Source: Woeseiaceae bacterium
GTDB taxonomy: Bacteria > Pseudomonadota > Gammaproteobacteria > Steroidobacterales > Woeseiaceae
Reading direction: 5' to 3'
Assembly: GCA_028227395.1 (NCBI GenBank)
Contig: JAOIZZ010000003.1
Location: 1-63,076, forward strand
Length of the DNA: 63,076 bases
Below, piece after piece: positions 17,794-26,764 of the stretch. Positions within the stretch are counted from its first letter, which is position 1; each line of letters starts with the position of its first letter. The position numbers and the translations under genes were made by a program. The notes below the pieces were generated by a model. The model made no database searches and was not told the DNA's origin. It saw only the letters and a list, made by a program, of their open reading frames with translations.

Positions 17794-19869
17794 TTAAACT
17801 TTTCCATAATGTTGATCATCACTAGACCAACGCATGATAATTTTTTTCGTTTTGTTGGGTAAATTATGCATCAATGTTTCGGCTATTTTTTGTACTTTTG
17901 GAAGCAGGTGTGCATCCCTCATTAAGTCTGCAATTCTATATTGTGGTAAGCCAGTTTGTTTTGTTCCTAATAACTCACCAGGGCCTCGAAGTTCAAGGTC
18001 CCTCTGCGCAATAACAAATCCGTCATTAGTTTCACGTAATATAGATAATCTATCATAGGCAAGTGAACCAAGCGGTTTTTTATACAATAAAATACAATGA
18101 CTTTTTTGATTTCCACGCCCAACCCGACCTCTTAATTGATGCAGTTGGGTTAAACCCATTCTTTCTGCATTTTCAATAATCATTAAACTCGCATTTGGAA
18201 CGTTGACCCCAACCTCTATGACAGTAGTTGCTACCAAAAGATCGATTTTACCCTCTTTGAATAAACGCATAGTGTTTTCTTTTTCTGCTTGCTTTTGTCT
18301 GCCATGAATTAGCCCTATTTTTAGAGGTTTAATTATTTTTTTCAAATATTCATATCGATCTGTTGCCGCATCAGCTTTGATTAATTCTGACTCATCGATT
18401 AATGGGCAAACCCAATAAGCCTGCTGCCCTTTTGTACAAGCATCTTTAACTCTTTCAATGACTGATTGACGTTTATCATTAGGAATAACCAGCGTTTCAA
18501 CGGGTTTTCTTCCAACAGGAAGTTCATCAATTATTGAGGAATCTAGATCGGCATAAGCTGCCATTGCCAACGTTCTAGGTATTGGTGTTGCGGTCATAAT
18601 TAATTGGTGAGGTTGCTTTTTTGACTGACTGCCTTTTTCTCTAAGTGCGACTCTTTGATTAACTCCAAATCGATGTTGTTCATCAATTATTATTAGTGCT
18701 AGATCTTTAAAAATAACCCCCTCTTGAAATAGTGCGTGCGTCCCAATAATTAAATTGGCTTCCCCTTTCTCGATTTGACGAAGATTATTTTCACGAATTG
18801 ATTTCTTTTGTCCTCCAGTTAATTTGATTATATTGATATTGAGTTTTGCAAACCATACAGAAAACGATTCCACATGTTGTTCGGTGAGTAATTCGGTCGG
18901 TGCCATAATAGCCGCTTGTTTTTTATTGGCGATTGTTTTTAGACAAGCAATTGCAGCCACAACTGTTTTTCCAGAACCAACATCACCTTGTAACATTCTC
19001 ATCATTGGTTGAGGTTTATTGAGATCAGCTAAAATTTCTTTATATACTAGTTTTTGAGCAGTTGTTAATTGAAAGTCTAGCGCTTGAACGAATTGACTGA
19101 CCTCATTCTTCCCATCTTGAAGAGAATCTGCAGTTGTGTTTTCTGCAAGTAATTTAAGCTGTCTGAGGCTAATATAATTAGCTAATAGCTCTTCAAAAGA
19201 TAACCTTTCTTTGTAACTTTTCATTGCTTCATTAATATCAGCATGCTTTAGATTTGCTGGAGGCTGATGTAAATTAATTAGAGCTTCAGGCAAGCTTGGC
19301 ATTTTAATTTCTTTAAGAATATATTCTGGTAAATATTCGTTTGGTTGAGACGTCCTCATTATATTCAAAGCTTGGCTTACCAAATTACGCAGTCTTCCAG
19401 TCTGTATACCTTCTATTGATGGATAAATAGGTGTGAGCTTATCGTCTAATTTAAATGCCTTGCTTGATTCAATAAATCGATATTCTGGGTGAATCATTTC
19501 AAATTTTTTGCCATTAGACTTTAATAATCCAAAGCATATGAGGTGAGTATTTTTTTTAAATTGTTGAAGTTGTGATCTTGAAAAATAAAAAAATCTTAAG
19601 TTAAGGACAGCCGAATCATCTTGAACTTTAACAAATAGACTTCTTCGTCCATAGAATAGAATTTTAGATTCTATTATTTTTCCTGCGATTAAAACATGCT
19701 CATTGATCGGTGCATTTTGTATATCATATAAAATAGTTCTATCTTCATATCTGTTAGGTAATAAAAATAATATATCTTCAATACTCCTGACACCACGGTT
19801 GTTTAATTTTGTTTTTAGAGCTGGTCCTACTCCTTTTAATGCATCTATTTCGGCGTTGAGATTTAGCAT
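17794..19869 (-). CDS. recG: ATP-dependent DNA helicase RecG
   Basis: RecG remodels stalled replication forks and Holliday junctions. The 691-aa protein has the N-terminal helix-hairpin-like start (LKGVGPALKTKLNNRGV), an OB-fold wedge domain, Walker A LQGDVGSGKTVVA, the DEQHRFGV box, MTATPIPRTL, and motif VI QLRGRVGRG. The C-terminal TRG region (QRDLELRGPGELLGTKQTGLP) identifies RecG. It follows ridA by 16 bases. The spoT...recG order matches other gammaproteobacteria. Confidence 0.97.
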   Translation of the reverse strand: MLNLNAEIDALKGVGPALKTKLNNRGVRSIEDILFLLPNRYEDRTILYDIQNAPINEHVLIAGKIIESKILFYGRRSLFVKVQDDSAVLNLRFFYFSRSQLQQFKKNTHLICFGLLKSNGKKFEMIHPEYRFIESSKAFKLDDKLTPIYPSIEGIQTGRLRNLVSQALNIMRTSQPNEYLPEYILKEIKMPSLPEALINLHQPPANLKHADINEAMKSYKERLSFEELLANYISLRQLKLLAENTTADSLQDGKNEVSQFVQALDFQLTTAQKLVYKEILADLNKPQPMMRMLQGDVGSGKTVVAAIACLKTIANKKQAAIMAPTELLTEQHVESFSVWFAKLNINIIKLTGGQKKSIRENNLRQIEKGEANLIIGTHALFQEGVIFKDLALIIIDEQHRFGVNQRVALREKGSQSKKQPHQLIMTATPIPRTLAMAAYADLDSSIIDELPVGRKPVETLVIPNDKRQSVIERVKDACTKGQQAYWVCPLIDESELIKADAATDRYEYLKKIIKPLKIGLIHGRQKQAEKENTMRLFKEGKIDLLVATTVIEVGVNVPNASLMIIENAERMGLTQLHQLRGRVGRGNQKSHCILLYKKPLGSLAYDRLSILRETNDGFVIAQRDLELRGPGELLGTKQTGLPQYRIADLMRDAHLLPKVQKIAETLMHNLPNKTKKIIMRWSSDDQHYGKV

Positions 19870-19885
19870 TATCTTGTAATATTAA

Positions 19886-20275
19886 TTAATTCTGTTCTGT
19901 TGTACCGAGTATCGCTTCGATCTCAACATCAACCCCTTTTGGTAGTGCAGAAACACCGACGGCCGCTCTGGCTGGATAAGGTTTTTGAAAATATTCCGCC
20001 ATCACTTCGTTTACAGCTGCAAAATTATCTAAATCAGTAAGAAAAACAGTTACTTTAACCGCATCATCTAAGTTTCCACCTGCTGCATTTGCTATATTTT
20101 TTAGATTTTTAAAAACTCGATGCGTCCTATCCTTGAAGTCACCTGAAACAATTTCCATTGATTTCGGATCGAGCGGTATTTGACCTGAAATAAAAATTAG
20201 ATTGTCAGTTATAACTGCTTGACTGTAGGTCCCAATCGCACCTGGTGCATTATCGGTATGAATAATTTTTTTCAT
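19886..20275 (-). CDS. ridA: RidA family reactive enamine/imine deaminase
   Basis: RidA hydrolyses reactive 2-aminoacrylate-type enamines made by PLP enzymes. The 129-aa protein has NAPGAIGTYSQAV, FISGQIPLDP, the catalytic Arg in PARAAVGVSALPKG, and the C-terminal VEIEAILG, all diagnostic of the YjgF/YER057c/UK114 family and of active RidA (Arg present). The gene sits between spoT (23 bases) and recG (16 bases), as in pseudomonads. A good GGAG ribosome-binding sequence precedes its ATG. Confidence 0.93.
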   Translation of the reverse strand: MKKIIHTDNAPGAIGTYSQAVITDNLIFISGQIPLDPKSMEIVSGDFKDRTHRVFKNLKNIANAAGGNLDDAVKVTVFLTDLDNFAAVNEVMAEYFQKPYPARAAVGVSALPKGVDVEIEAILGTTEQN

Positions 20276-20298
20276 TTTACTTCTCCAAATTTTAATTA

Positions 20299-22452
20299 TT
20301 AAGTTTTCTCTCGTGTAATACGATGCACTTCTTTCATGTTTCTTATATTTCTTATTATCTGTGCTAGATGAATTCTATCTTTAACATTTAATATAAATAT
20401 TAATTCAGAATAATCTTCATGACTTGCAACAATTACAGATTCAATATTAGAATCAGAATCTGCAATGGTGCTAGCAACTTCTGCCAATACCCCAGTTTTA
20501 TTTTCTGTTTCAACATGAATTTGACTAGAAAATTGTCTTTTTATATTTTTCTGCCAACTTACTGATAGCCATTTCGTTGGATGTTTTCGAAATATTCTTA
20601 AGTTGCGACAGCTATTTTTGTGAATAACCACGCCTCTTCCTGAGCTCATATAACCCATTACATCATCACCAGGTATAGGGTAACAGCAATGTCCATAACT
20701 CACTATCATCCCCTCAGTGCCTTCGATGACTAAATTGGTTTTTGTTAATTTGGTATTTTCATTTTTTTCGCTGGTTAGATATCTTGCTATTAGTGGCGCA
20801 AGTCGATCGCCCAATCCAATTTCTTGATATAATTTATTTAAACTTTCTATACCCAGTTCCTTAAATGCCTCATTTTGTCGTTTTTTCCCAATTTTACGAA
20901 GTGACGTATTTAAGTCATTTAGTGCTGAATTAAGTAATTTTTTCCCAAGTTCATAAGCGTCACTTTTACGAATGGTTTTTAAATAATTTTGTATACTTGA
21001 GAGTGCTTTTGCCGTGACAGCAAAATTAATCCAATTTGGATTTGGGTTAGCGTTTTTATCGGTAATGATCTTTACCGTTTGACCATTTTCTAAAATGGAT
21101 CTTAGTGGTACCAGAGTTCTATCTATCTCAGCTTCAACACATTGATTACCTATGTCGGTATGAACAGCATAAGCAAAATCTATAATAGTCGCTCCTTTTG
21201 GAAGAGGCATAATGTCTCCATTGGGAGTAAAAACATATATTTTATCGGGAAATAGATCTACTTTTACATTTTCCAAAAACTCAGCTGAACTCATGCTTTC
21301 TTCAAGTTCCCCAATATTTTGTAACCATTGCCTTATACGCAAGTGAGGTACGGCTGTATTTTTATCAACTGCTTTATATTGCCAATGAGCCGCAACTCCA
21401 GACTCTGCTAATCGATTCATTTCTATTGTTCTAATTTGAATTTCTAGTGGTAGGCCGTTTGGCCCAAAAAGAGTAGTATGTAATGATTGATATCCATTAA
21501 TCCTTGGAATGGCAATATAATCTTTGAACCGCCCTGGCATAGGTTTATATAACCCATGGATAATTCCAAGCAATCTATAGCAATTATTGACGTCATTTAC
21601 AATAATTCTAAATCCATAGACATCAGCTACCTCTTCTAGGGATCGTTTCTTTATTTTCATTTTTTTGTAAATACTATAAAGTTGTTTTTCCCTACCGATA
21701 ACCTCACCTTTGATATTTTCATTAGTCATTGCCGCTAATATTCGGGAGGAAATCTTTTTTACAATTCTTTTTTGGCCACCTTTGCTTTTCTTTAGAGCTT
21801 TACTAATAACGCGGTAACGATAAGGAAAAAGATGTTGTATTCCAAGATCTTCTAGTTCATTTTTTATTTTATTGATCCCTAATCGATTTGCGATGGGCGC
21901 GTAAATATCCAGCGTCTCTTTGGCTTTCAGCTTTCTTTTTTGCACGGGAAGGTGTTCTAAGGTGCGCATGTTATGTAAACGATCGGATAGTTTTATAAAT
22001 ATCACACGGATATCCTCAACCATCGCGAGTATCATTTTGCGAAAAGTTTCTGCTTGCGCTTCAGCACGATTGTTAAATTTTATTTGATCAAGTTTACTGA
22101 CACTATCAACTAATATGGCAATTTCTTTATTAAAGATATTTTCTAAATCAATTAAATTTATATCAGTATCTTCAACAACATCATGAAGTAAGGCAGCAGA
22201 GATGGTTTGATTGTCCATTTGCATATTTGCCAAAATTTGAGCAACTGATAATGGATGACATATATAAGGTTCACCACTCAATCGTCGCTGATTTATATGA
22301 GCTTTCGCACCATATTCATAGGCTCTGACAACTATCTTAATTTCAGAAGAGGGCATATAGTCCGAAAGAGAAACAAGCAATTGCTGAAGTAGTTTCTCTT
22401 CTTTTTTTGAGCCAGTATTGACTTTTTGACGAATTAGATTCGCGTAATCCAT
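20299..22452 (-). CDS. spoT: Bifunctional (p)ppGpp synthetase/hydrolase SpoT
   Basis: SpoT makes and degrades the stringent-response alarmone. The 717-aa protein has an intact HD hydrolase domain (CHP near 65-67 and LLHDVVEDTD with His90-Asp91). The synthetase domain carries GRFKDYIAIPRINGYQSLHTT, followed by TGS (VFTPNGDIMPLPKGATIIDFAY), a zinc-finger/helical region and a C-terminal ACT domain (TGVLAEVASTIADSDSNIE). The RFKD sequence is that of bifunctional enzymes, not of RelA-type EFDD. It follows rpoZ (64 bases), the classical rpoZ-spoT arrangement. Confidence 0.96.
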   Translation of the reverse strand: MDYANLIRQKVNTGSKKEEKLLQQLLVSLSDYMPSSEIKIVVRAYEYGAKAHINQRRLSGEPYICHPLSVAQILANMQMDNQTISAALLHDVVEDTDINLIDLENIFNKEIAILVDSVSKLDQIKFNNRAEAQAETFRKMILAMVEDIRVIFIKLSDRLHNMRTLEHLPVQKRKLKAKETLDIYAPIANRLGINKIKNELEDLGIQHLFPYRYRVISKALKKSKGGQKRIVKKISSRILAAMTNENIKGEVIGREKQLYSIYKKMKIKKRSLEEVADVYGFRIIVNDVNNCYRLLGIIHGLYKPMPGRFKDYIAIPRINGYQSLHTTLFGPNGLPLEIQIRTIEMNRLAESGVAAHWQYKAVDKNTAVPHLRIRQWLQNIGELEESMSSAEFLENVKVDLFPDKIYVFTPNGDIMPLPKGATIIDFAYAVHTDIGNQCVEAEIDRTLVPLRSILENGQTVKIITDKNANPNPNWINFAVTAKALSSIQNYLKTIRKSDAYELGKKLLNSALNDLNTSLRKIGKKRQNEAFKELGIESLNKLYQEIGLGDRLAPLIARYLTSEKNENTKLTKTNLVIEGTEGMIVSYGHCCYPIPGDDVMGYMSSGRGVVIHKNSCRNLRIFRKHPTKWLSVSWQKNIKRQFSSQIHVETENKTGVLAEVASTIADSDSNIESVIVASHEDYSELIFILNVKDRIHLAQIIRNIRNMKEVHRITREKT

Positions 22453-22516
22453 ATTAGTTTATATTTGATTAACCAGGATAAAGCGAAGTTATGACTATAC
22501 AAAAATGAAAGATTAA

Positions 22517-22798
22517 TTATTTTCCAATAGATAAACTTTGTAGCGGCATAATTTCATCTGATTCATCGGTGTGAAGTAATGCTTCAGCTTCCATTTGATC
22601 CATTTTTTCAAGAACGCTAGGCGATATTTCACCGGCTGCTATTTCTCTCAGCGCAAGCACCGTTGGCTTATCATTTTCTCGTTCTACAAGCACTTCAGCC
22701 CCATGAGCTATTTTTTTTGCTCTTTTTGCAGCCATGAGAATCATATCAAATATGTTATCGACGTTTTGCATACAATCTTCTACAGTTATTCTGGCCAT
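22517..22798 (-). CDS. rpoZ: RNA polymerase omega subunit
   Basis: Omega supports folding of the beta' subunit and helps ppGpp binding to RNA polymerase, which fits its place before spoT. The product is 93 aa, with MARITVEDCM at the start and the core NIFDMILMAAKRAKKI and NDKPTVLALREIAAG. Two ATGs are adjacent (22801 and 22798). The AGGA ribosome-binding sequence is only 3 bases before the first and 6 before the second, and the family begins MARITVED, so I use 22798. The tail past residue 65 is acidic and less conserved. Confidence 0.95.
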   Translation of the reverse strand: MARITVEDCMQNVDNIFDMILMAAKRAKKIAHGAEVLVERENDKPTVLALREIAAGEISPSVLEKMDQMEAEALLHTDESDEIMPLQSLSIGK

Positions 22799-22865
22799 CA
22801 TATTTCCTGTTAATTAAATTTAACCAACTACTTAAAGGTTAGATTCTAACCTACTTCTCAGGACA

Positions 22866-23483
22866 CTACACCAGTATCTTTCTAATTTTTTTTATTAATG
22901 CTGGGTCTCTTGTGCTGCTGTGATTATTTTTTTCTAAGAAAATAGCTTCTAATTCATCGGCAGCTATATCCAGATCATCATTAATAATACAATAATCAAA
23001 TTCGTTCCAATGAGACATATCATCGAGCGCTTCATTTAGGCGTCTTGCTATAATTTCCTTTGTATCGGTAGCTCGATTAACTAATCTCTTATTTAATACC
23101 TCTTGGGATGGCGGTAAAATAAAAATTGAAATGCATTGAGGCATTGATTTTCGAACTTGCTGTGCTCCTTGCCAATCAATTTCTAAAATTACGTGATGAT
23201 TATCTTTTAAAAATTTTTTTACCTGCTCTTCACTGGTGGCATAAAGATTCCCAAAGACATCTGCATGTTCAATGAAAGCTTTTTGGTTTTTTAAGTGATT
23301 GAATTCATCAATAGACACAAAGAAATAATCATGACCATCAATTTCATTTTTTCTAGGGGTGCGGGTGGTATATGATACCGAATACTTTAATTGCTTATTT
23401 CTAGAAATTAATTTTTTAACTAACGTAGTTTTACCAGCACCAGATGGGGCAGAAATAACAAATAAATTTGCTGAAATATTCAT
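22866..23483 (-). CDS. gmk: Guanylate kinase
   Basis: Gmk phosphorylates GMP to GDP. The 205-aa protein has the P-loop ISAPSGAGKTTLV (about 10-22), SVSYTTRTPRKNEIDGHDYFF for GMP binding, and VILEIDWQGAQQVR. Near the end it has NRATDTKEIIARRL and the usual FDYCIINDD. It is the first gene of the gmk-rpoZ-spoT-ridA-recG run and is divergent from rph across 155 AT-rich bases that must hold both promoters. Confidence 0.97.
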   Translation of the reverse strand: MNISANLFVISAPSGAGKTTLVKKLISRNKQLKYSVSYTTRTPRKNEIDGHDYFFVSIDEFNHLKNQKAFIEHADVFGNLYATSEEQVKKFLKDNHHVILEIDWQGAQQVRKSMPQCISIFILPPSQEVLNKRLVNRATDTKEIIARRLNEALDDMSHWNEFDYCIINDDLDIAADELEAIFLEKNNHSSTRDPALIKKIRKILV

Positions 23484-23638
23484 ATAATATTTTTTTGTAA
23501 CTTTTAAATGAATAGTTTGGATAGGTTCCGTGATTTGTTCAATAGATAATTTTATTTTTTTAAAGAAATGTAATTTTAAATAGCGTCATAATCAATAAAC
23601 CACATGTATTTGTGAATATTAAGTATTAGGAGCAAGTA

Positions 23639-24364
23639 ATGCGACAAGATGGTAGAAAAAATAATGAATTACGCAAAATAGATTTCACAATTAATTATAC
23701 CAAACATGCTGAAGGAAGCGTGTTAGCTATTTTTGGTGATACAAAAGTTTTATGCACAGCATCAGTTGAATCTAGAGTGCCTCGCTGGATAAAAGGACAA
23801 GGTTCTGGTTGGATAACAGCCGAATATGGAATGCTGCCTCGAGCAACTCATACTAGGTCAAACAGAGAGGCCTCAAGGGGTAAACAAAGTGGTAGAACTC
23901 AAGAAATACAAAGATTGATCGGGCGTGCCATGAGAGGGGCTATAAATTTAAAAGCTCTTGGAGAAAAAACAATTACCTTGGACTGTGATGTAATTCAGGC
24001 TGATGGAGGCACTAGAACTGCGGCTATAAGTGGCGCATATTTAGCATTGAAAATAGCTGTTAGTAATTTGTTAAAAAAAGATTTAATAGAAATTGATCCC
24101 CTCACTCATTATATAGGGGCTATATCAGTTGGTATTTATCAGGATGAACCTGTTCTGGATTTGAATTATATAGAAGATAGTTCCGCCGAAACTGATATGA
24201 ATATTGTAATGAATGATGTTGGTGAATTTATTGAAATTCAGGGTACTGCGGAAGGACGAACATTTAAAAAAGAGGAACTCGATAAAATGCTCTTACTTGC
24301 TGAACAAGGGATTCAAGATATTGTTTCAATACAAAGAAAAATTATTGAGCAGTATAAATGGTAA
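23639..24364 (+). CDS. rph: Ribonuclease PH
   Basis: RNase PH is a phosphorolytic 3'-5' exoribonuclease that trims tRNA 3' ends. The 241-aa protein shows [15 protein letters not shown] at the start, [29 protein letters not shown] with the phosphate-binding Arg cluster, and [19 protein letters not shown]. It is full length. AGGAG lies 7 bases before ATG. It is divergent from gmk and followed by rdgB after 29 bases; rph next to gmk is common in gammaproteobacteria. Confidence 0.97.
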   Translation: MRQDGRKNNELRKIDFTINYTKHAEGSVLAIFGDTKVLCTASVESRVPRWIKGQGSGWITAEYGMLPRATHTRSNREASRGKQSGRTQEIQRLIGRAMRGAINLKALGEKTITLDCDVIQADGGTRTAAISGAYLALKIAVSNLLKKDLIEIDPLTHYIGAISVGIYQDEPVLDLNYIEDSSAETDMNIVMNDVGEFIEIQGTAEGRTFKKEELDKMLLLAEQGIQDIVSIQRKIIEQYKW

Positions 24365-24393
24365 TTTATCAATTAAATGACTAGAGATAATCA

Positions 24394-25017
24394 ATGCTTA
24401 ATAAACAAAAAATTGTTCTTGCCAGTAATAATCAGGGTAAATTAAGAGAGCTTCAAACCTACTTTAGTGATTATCATGCAGACATCATCACTCAAAGTAG
24501 TATCGGTATATCTCCTGTAGAGGAAACAGGGGAAAGTTTTTTAGCTAATGCGTTGCAAAAAGCACGTCACGCGGCCTCCTTCTCAGATTATCCTGTGATT
24601 GCTGATGACTCAGGCTTAATTGTTGACTGTTTAGATGGTAAACCAGGTATTTATTCTGCTCGATACGCCGGATTAAATTCGAGCGATCAAAAAAATATTG
24701 ATTTACTTTTAAGAGAAATGAGGAATGAAAATGAAAGACAAGCAAGATTTCACTGCTGCTTGATTTATTTACGTTCTTATCATGATAAGGAGCCTATTAT
24801 TATTTCGGGAGAATGGAGCGGTTTGATCTGTCGTGAACAAACTGGTCAAAAAGGATTTGGTTATGATCCAGTATTTTTCGTTCCAGAATTACAATTAACA
24901 GCTGCTGAACTTTCAGTTGAGCTCAAAAATAAATACAGCCATCGAGGTAAAGCTAACAAGCAACTTGTCGAAGAACTTTTAAGTAAAAAAATAATATTTA
25001 AAAATACATTTGATTAA
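24394..25017 (+). CDS. rdgB: XTP/dITP diphosphatase RdgB (HAM1 family)
   Basis: This enzyme hydrolyses non-canonical purine nucleotides (dITP, XTP) to keep them out of DNA. The 207-aa protein has the N-terminal substrate motif VLASNNQGKLRELQ, VEETGESFLANALQKA, the catalytic VIADDSGLIVD, PGIYSARYAG, and GKGFGYDPVF-like QKGFGYDPVFF. The C-terminal KNKYSHRGKA is the usual SHR motif. It lies between rph and hemW, an arrangement seen in several proteobacteria. Confidence 0.95.
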   Translation: MLNKQKIVLASNNQGKLRELQTYFSDYHADIITQSSIGISPVEETGESFLANALQKARHAASFSDYPVIADDSGLIVDCLDGKPGIYSARYAGLNSSDQKNIDLLLREMRNENERQARFHCCLIYLRSYHDKEPIIISGEWSGLICREQTGQKGFGYDPVFFVPELQLTAAELSVELKNKYSHRGKANKQLVEELLSKKIIFKNTFD

Positions 25018-25021
25018 AAAG

Positions 25022-26167
25022 ATGTCCCTTCCTTCTTCATTGTATCTTCATCTTCCATGGTGTGTAAAAAAATGTCCTTATTGCGATTTCAATTCACATG
25101 TAGCAGGTTCTCTAGAGGATCGAAAAAAATATATTCGTATTCTTCAGAAAGATATTACTATGGAAGGGAAGAGATTTGCTGGGGCTGTATTGAAAACCAT
25201 TTTTATTGGTGGAGGAACGCCAAGTCTTTTTGAGCCTATCGAAATCAACGAAATCTTAGGATATATAAAAACACAATTCATTTTTTCAGATGATATTGAA
25301 ATAACGATGGAGATTAATCCAGGCTCTTTGGAATACAAAGATTTATCTGAATATAGGCTAGCAGGAGTTAATCGCTTATCAATTGGTGCTCAGAGTTTTA
25401 ATCATGACTCTTTGCAGTTGTTAGGACGAATACATGGGCCAGCGGAAATTTTTTCTTGTTATAAAGAGGCACAATTAGCTAATTTTGAGAGTATCAATGT
25501 AGATCTAATGTTTGGGTTACCCAATCAAACATTAGAAATGGCCATGGAAGATATTGATACATTGATTGATTTGAACCCAGAACATATTTCTTATTATCAA
25601 CTTACCCTAGAACCTAATACGCTCTTTTATAAAAAAAGACCTAAAAATATACCACCACATAATTTACTTTATTCAATTCAAGAAGAAGGTTTGGCCTTAT
25701 TGCATAAAGCCAAATATAACAGATATGAAATATCAGCCTTTTCAAAAGCTGGATTAGAGTGCCGACACAATATTAATTACTGGATGTTTGGTGATTATAT
25801 CGCTGTTGGTGCAGGCGCTCATGGTAAATTTGCCATCAATAATGAGATAAAACGTTATCAAAAACCAGCATTGCCTCGGGCTTATATGAACTGTAGTTTT
25901 GAGAGTACAGAAAATGATGTTTTAAAGACACTCAATCAATCTGATATTTTACTTGAGTATATGATAAATAATTTAAGGCTAATGTCTGGCTTTAGCAAAA
26001 ATCATTTTGAAAGGTCTACCGGATTATCCTTTGATTTAATTGAAAGAAAACTCAATAATCTTGATCAATTAGGATTAATGAAAGAGACAGAAAAAGAGCA
26101 GTGGGTTCCAACTGCGCTCGGCTTTAGATTTTTAGATGATATTCAGACTGAATTTTTACCTGTTTGA
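25022..26167 (+). CDS. hemW: Radical SAM heme chaperone HemW
   Basis: HemW, long annotated as an oxygen-independent coproporphyrinogen oxidase homologue, is a radical SAM heme-binding chaperone. The cluster motif is PWCVKKCPYCDFNSH (CxxxCxxC). FIGGGTPSLF, the GAQSFN motif and the C-terminal HemN-like domain (NLRLMSGFSKNHFE) follow. True HemN has a longer N-terminus, which is absent here. A TTG at 25010 would overlap rdgB; I prefer ATG 25022 four bases after the rdgB stop, but neither has a clear ribosome-binding site. Confidence 0.92.
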   Translation: MSLPSSLYLHLPWCVKKCPYCDFNSHVAGSLEDRKKYIRILQKDITMEGKRFAGAVLKTIFIGGGTPSLFEPIEINEILGYIKTQFIFSDDIEITMEINPGSLEYKDLSEYRLAGVNRLSIGAQSFNHDSLQLLGRIHGPAEIFSCYKEAQLANFESINVDLMFGLPNQTLEMAMEDIDTLIDLNPEHISYYQLTLEPNTLFYKKRPKNIPPHNLLYSIQEEGLALLHKAKYNRYEISAFSKAGLECRHNINYWMFGDYIAVGAGAHGKFAINNEIKRYQKPALPRAYMNCSFESTENDVLKTLNQSDILLEYMINNLRLMSGFSKNHFERSTGLSFDLIERKLNNLDQLGLMKETEKEQWVPTALGFRFLDDIQTEFLPV

Positions 26168-26217
26168 TTTATTTTTTATCGAACATAGTCTTCAAGAATG
26201 TAAAACAATGAAAATCT

Positions 26218-26226
26218 TTATGCACA
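26218..26226 (+). other. DnaA box (TTATGCACA)
   Basis: This is an exact match to the DnaA consensus TTATNCACA, about 190 bases left of the inverted pair of boxes and 50 bases after the hemW stop. Alone it would mean little in an AT-rich genome; its significance is the company of two more perfect boxes in the same gap. Confidence 0.5.
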
Positions 26227-26339
26227 TCAAAATGCTGTTGCTATGTTTTACTTATAAAATTGTCCTAGTTTCATATTTATGACAATATAATTCTAATAAA
26301 CCATTGAAATATATAGCTTTATTAAAATGTACATAATTT

Positions 26340-26361
26340 AAGCATTTTAGTAAAAATGCTT
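26340..26361. repeat. AT-rich inverted repeat after hemW
   Basis: AAGCATTTT (26340-26348) and AAAATGCTT (26353-26361) form a perfect 9-bp stem around a 4-base loop. Only two T residues follow, so it would be a weak terminator for hemW at best. It may instead be part of the regulatory or origin-like region that surrounds it. Confidence 0.4.
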
Positions 26362-26405
26362 TAATTGTATAGACTAAGACCGTTCACCCAATTTTCTTCC
26401 ACAGG

Positions 26406-26430
26406 TTTATCCACAGGTTCTGTGGATAAA
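26406..26430. other. Perfect palindrome made of two inverted DnaA boxes
   Basis: The arms TTTATCCACAG (26406-26416) and CTGTGGATAAA (26420-26430) are perfect reverse complements around GTT. Each contains TTATCCACA, the strongest DnaA box. It is followed by ATATCTCTC, not a T-run, so it is not a rho-independent terminator. It lies about 95 bases before the rpmE start and could act in DnaA-controlled replication or in regulation of rpmE. Confidence 0.65.
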
Positions 26431-26523
26431 TATCTCTCAGAAAAATAGCTTGAAAAAACATTGGTTTACAGCTATTCTACGCGCCCAATTATTGAGATAT
26501 TTTATGTCCGGGATTAAAACCTT

Positions 26524-26727
26524 ATGAAAGCAGATCTACACCCAAATTATAAAGAAATAAACGTCACATGTAGCTGTGGTAATAAATTTGCTACTCGCTC
26601 AACACTTGATGGTGATTTAGGCATTGAAGTATGCTCAGCCTGCCATCCTTTCTATACCGGTAAACAAAAAATATTAGATTCTGGTGGTAGAGTTGATAAA
26701 TTCCGTCGCAAGTACGGTAAAACATAA
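26524..26727 (+). CDS. rpmE: 50S ribosomal protein L31
   Basis: The 67-aa protein begins [12 protein letters not shown] and has the four-Cys zinc site of the C+ form (CSCG near residues 17-20 and CSACHPF near 38-44), followed by [21 protein letters not shown]. The zinc-containing paralogue is the one used under zinc sufficiency. The gene stands alone between the DnaA-box region and gltA (37-base gap). Confidence 0.96.
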   Translation: MKADLHPNYKEINVTCSCGNKFATRSTLDGDLGIEVCSACHPFYTGKQKILDSGGRVDKFRRKYGKT

Positions 26728-26764
26728 AATTTATGGCCCTAATTAATAGAGCAAAAAGTAAATA

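Larger units (their letters stand above)
26168..26523. other. 356-base gene-free AT-rich region with DnaA boxes
   Basis: This is the only gap above 300 bases. It holds three perfect matches to TTATNCACA (26218-26226, 26407-26415, and inverted 26421-26429) and a weaker TCTTCCACA at 26395-26403. A 9-bp AT-rich inverted repeat lies at 26340-26361, with very AT-rich sequence in between. The last 90 bases should carry the rpmE promoter. No gene or RNA is recognisable. The content resembles a small replication origin or a DnaA-titration site; the evidence for origin function is only sequence-based. Confidence 0.45.

Noticed and set aside
26208-26282. 24-codon ORF (MKIFMHIKMLLLCF...) in the hemW-rpmE gap
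   Set aside because: It has no ribosome-binding site and no recognisable pattern, and contains one of the DnaA boxes; chance ORF in AT-rich DNA.
26406-26430. Palindrome as a rho-independent terminator of hemW
   Set aside because: No T-run follows either arm and it lies about 240 bases after hemW; the arms are exact DnaA boxes instead.
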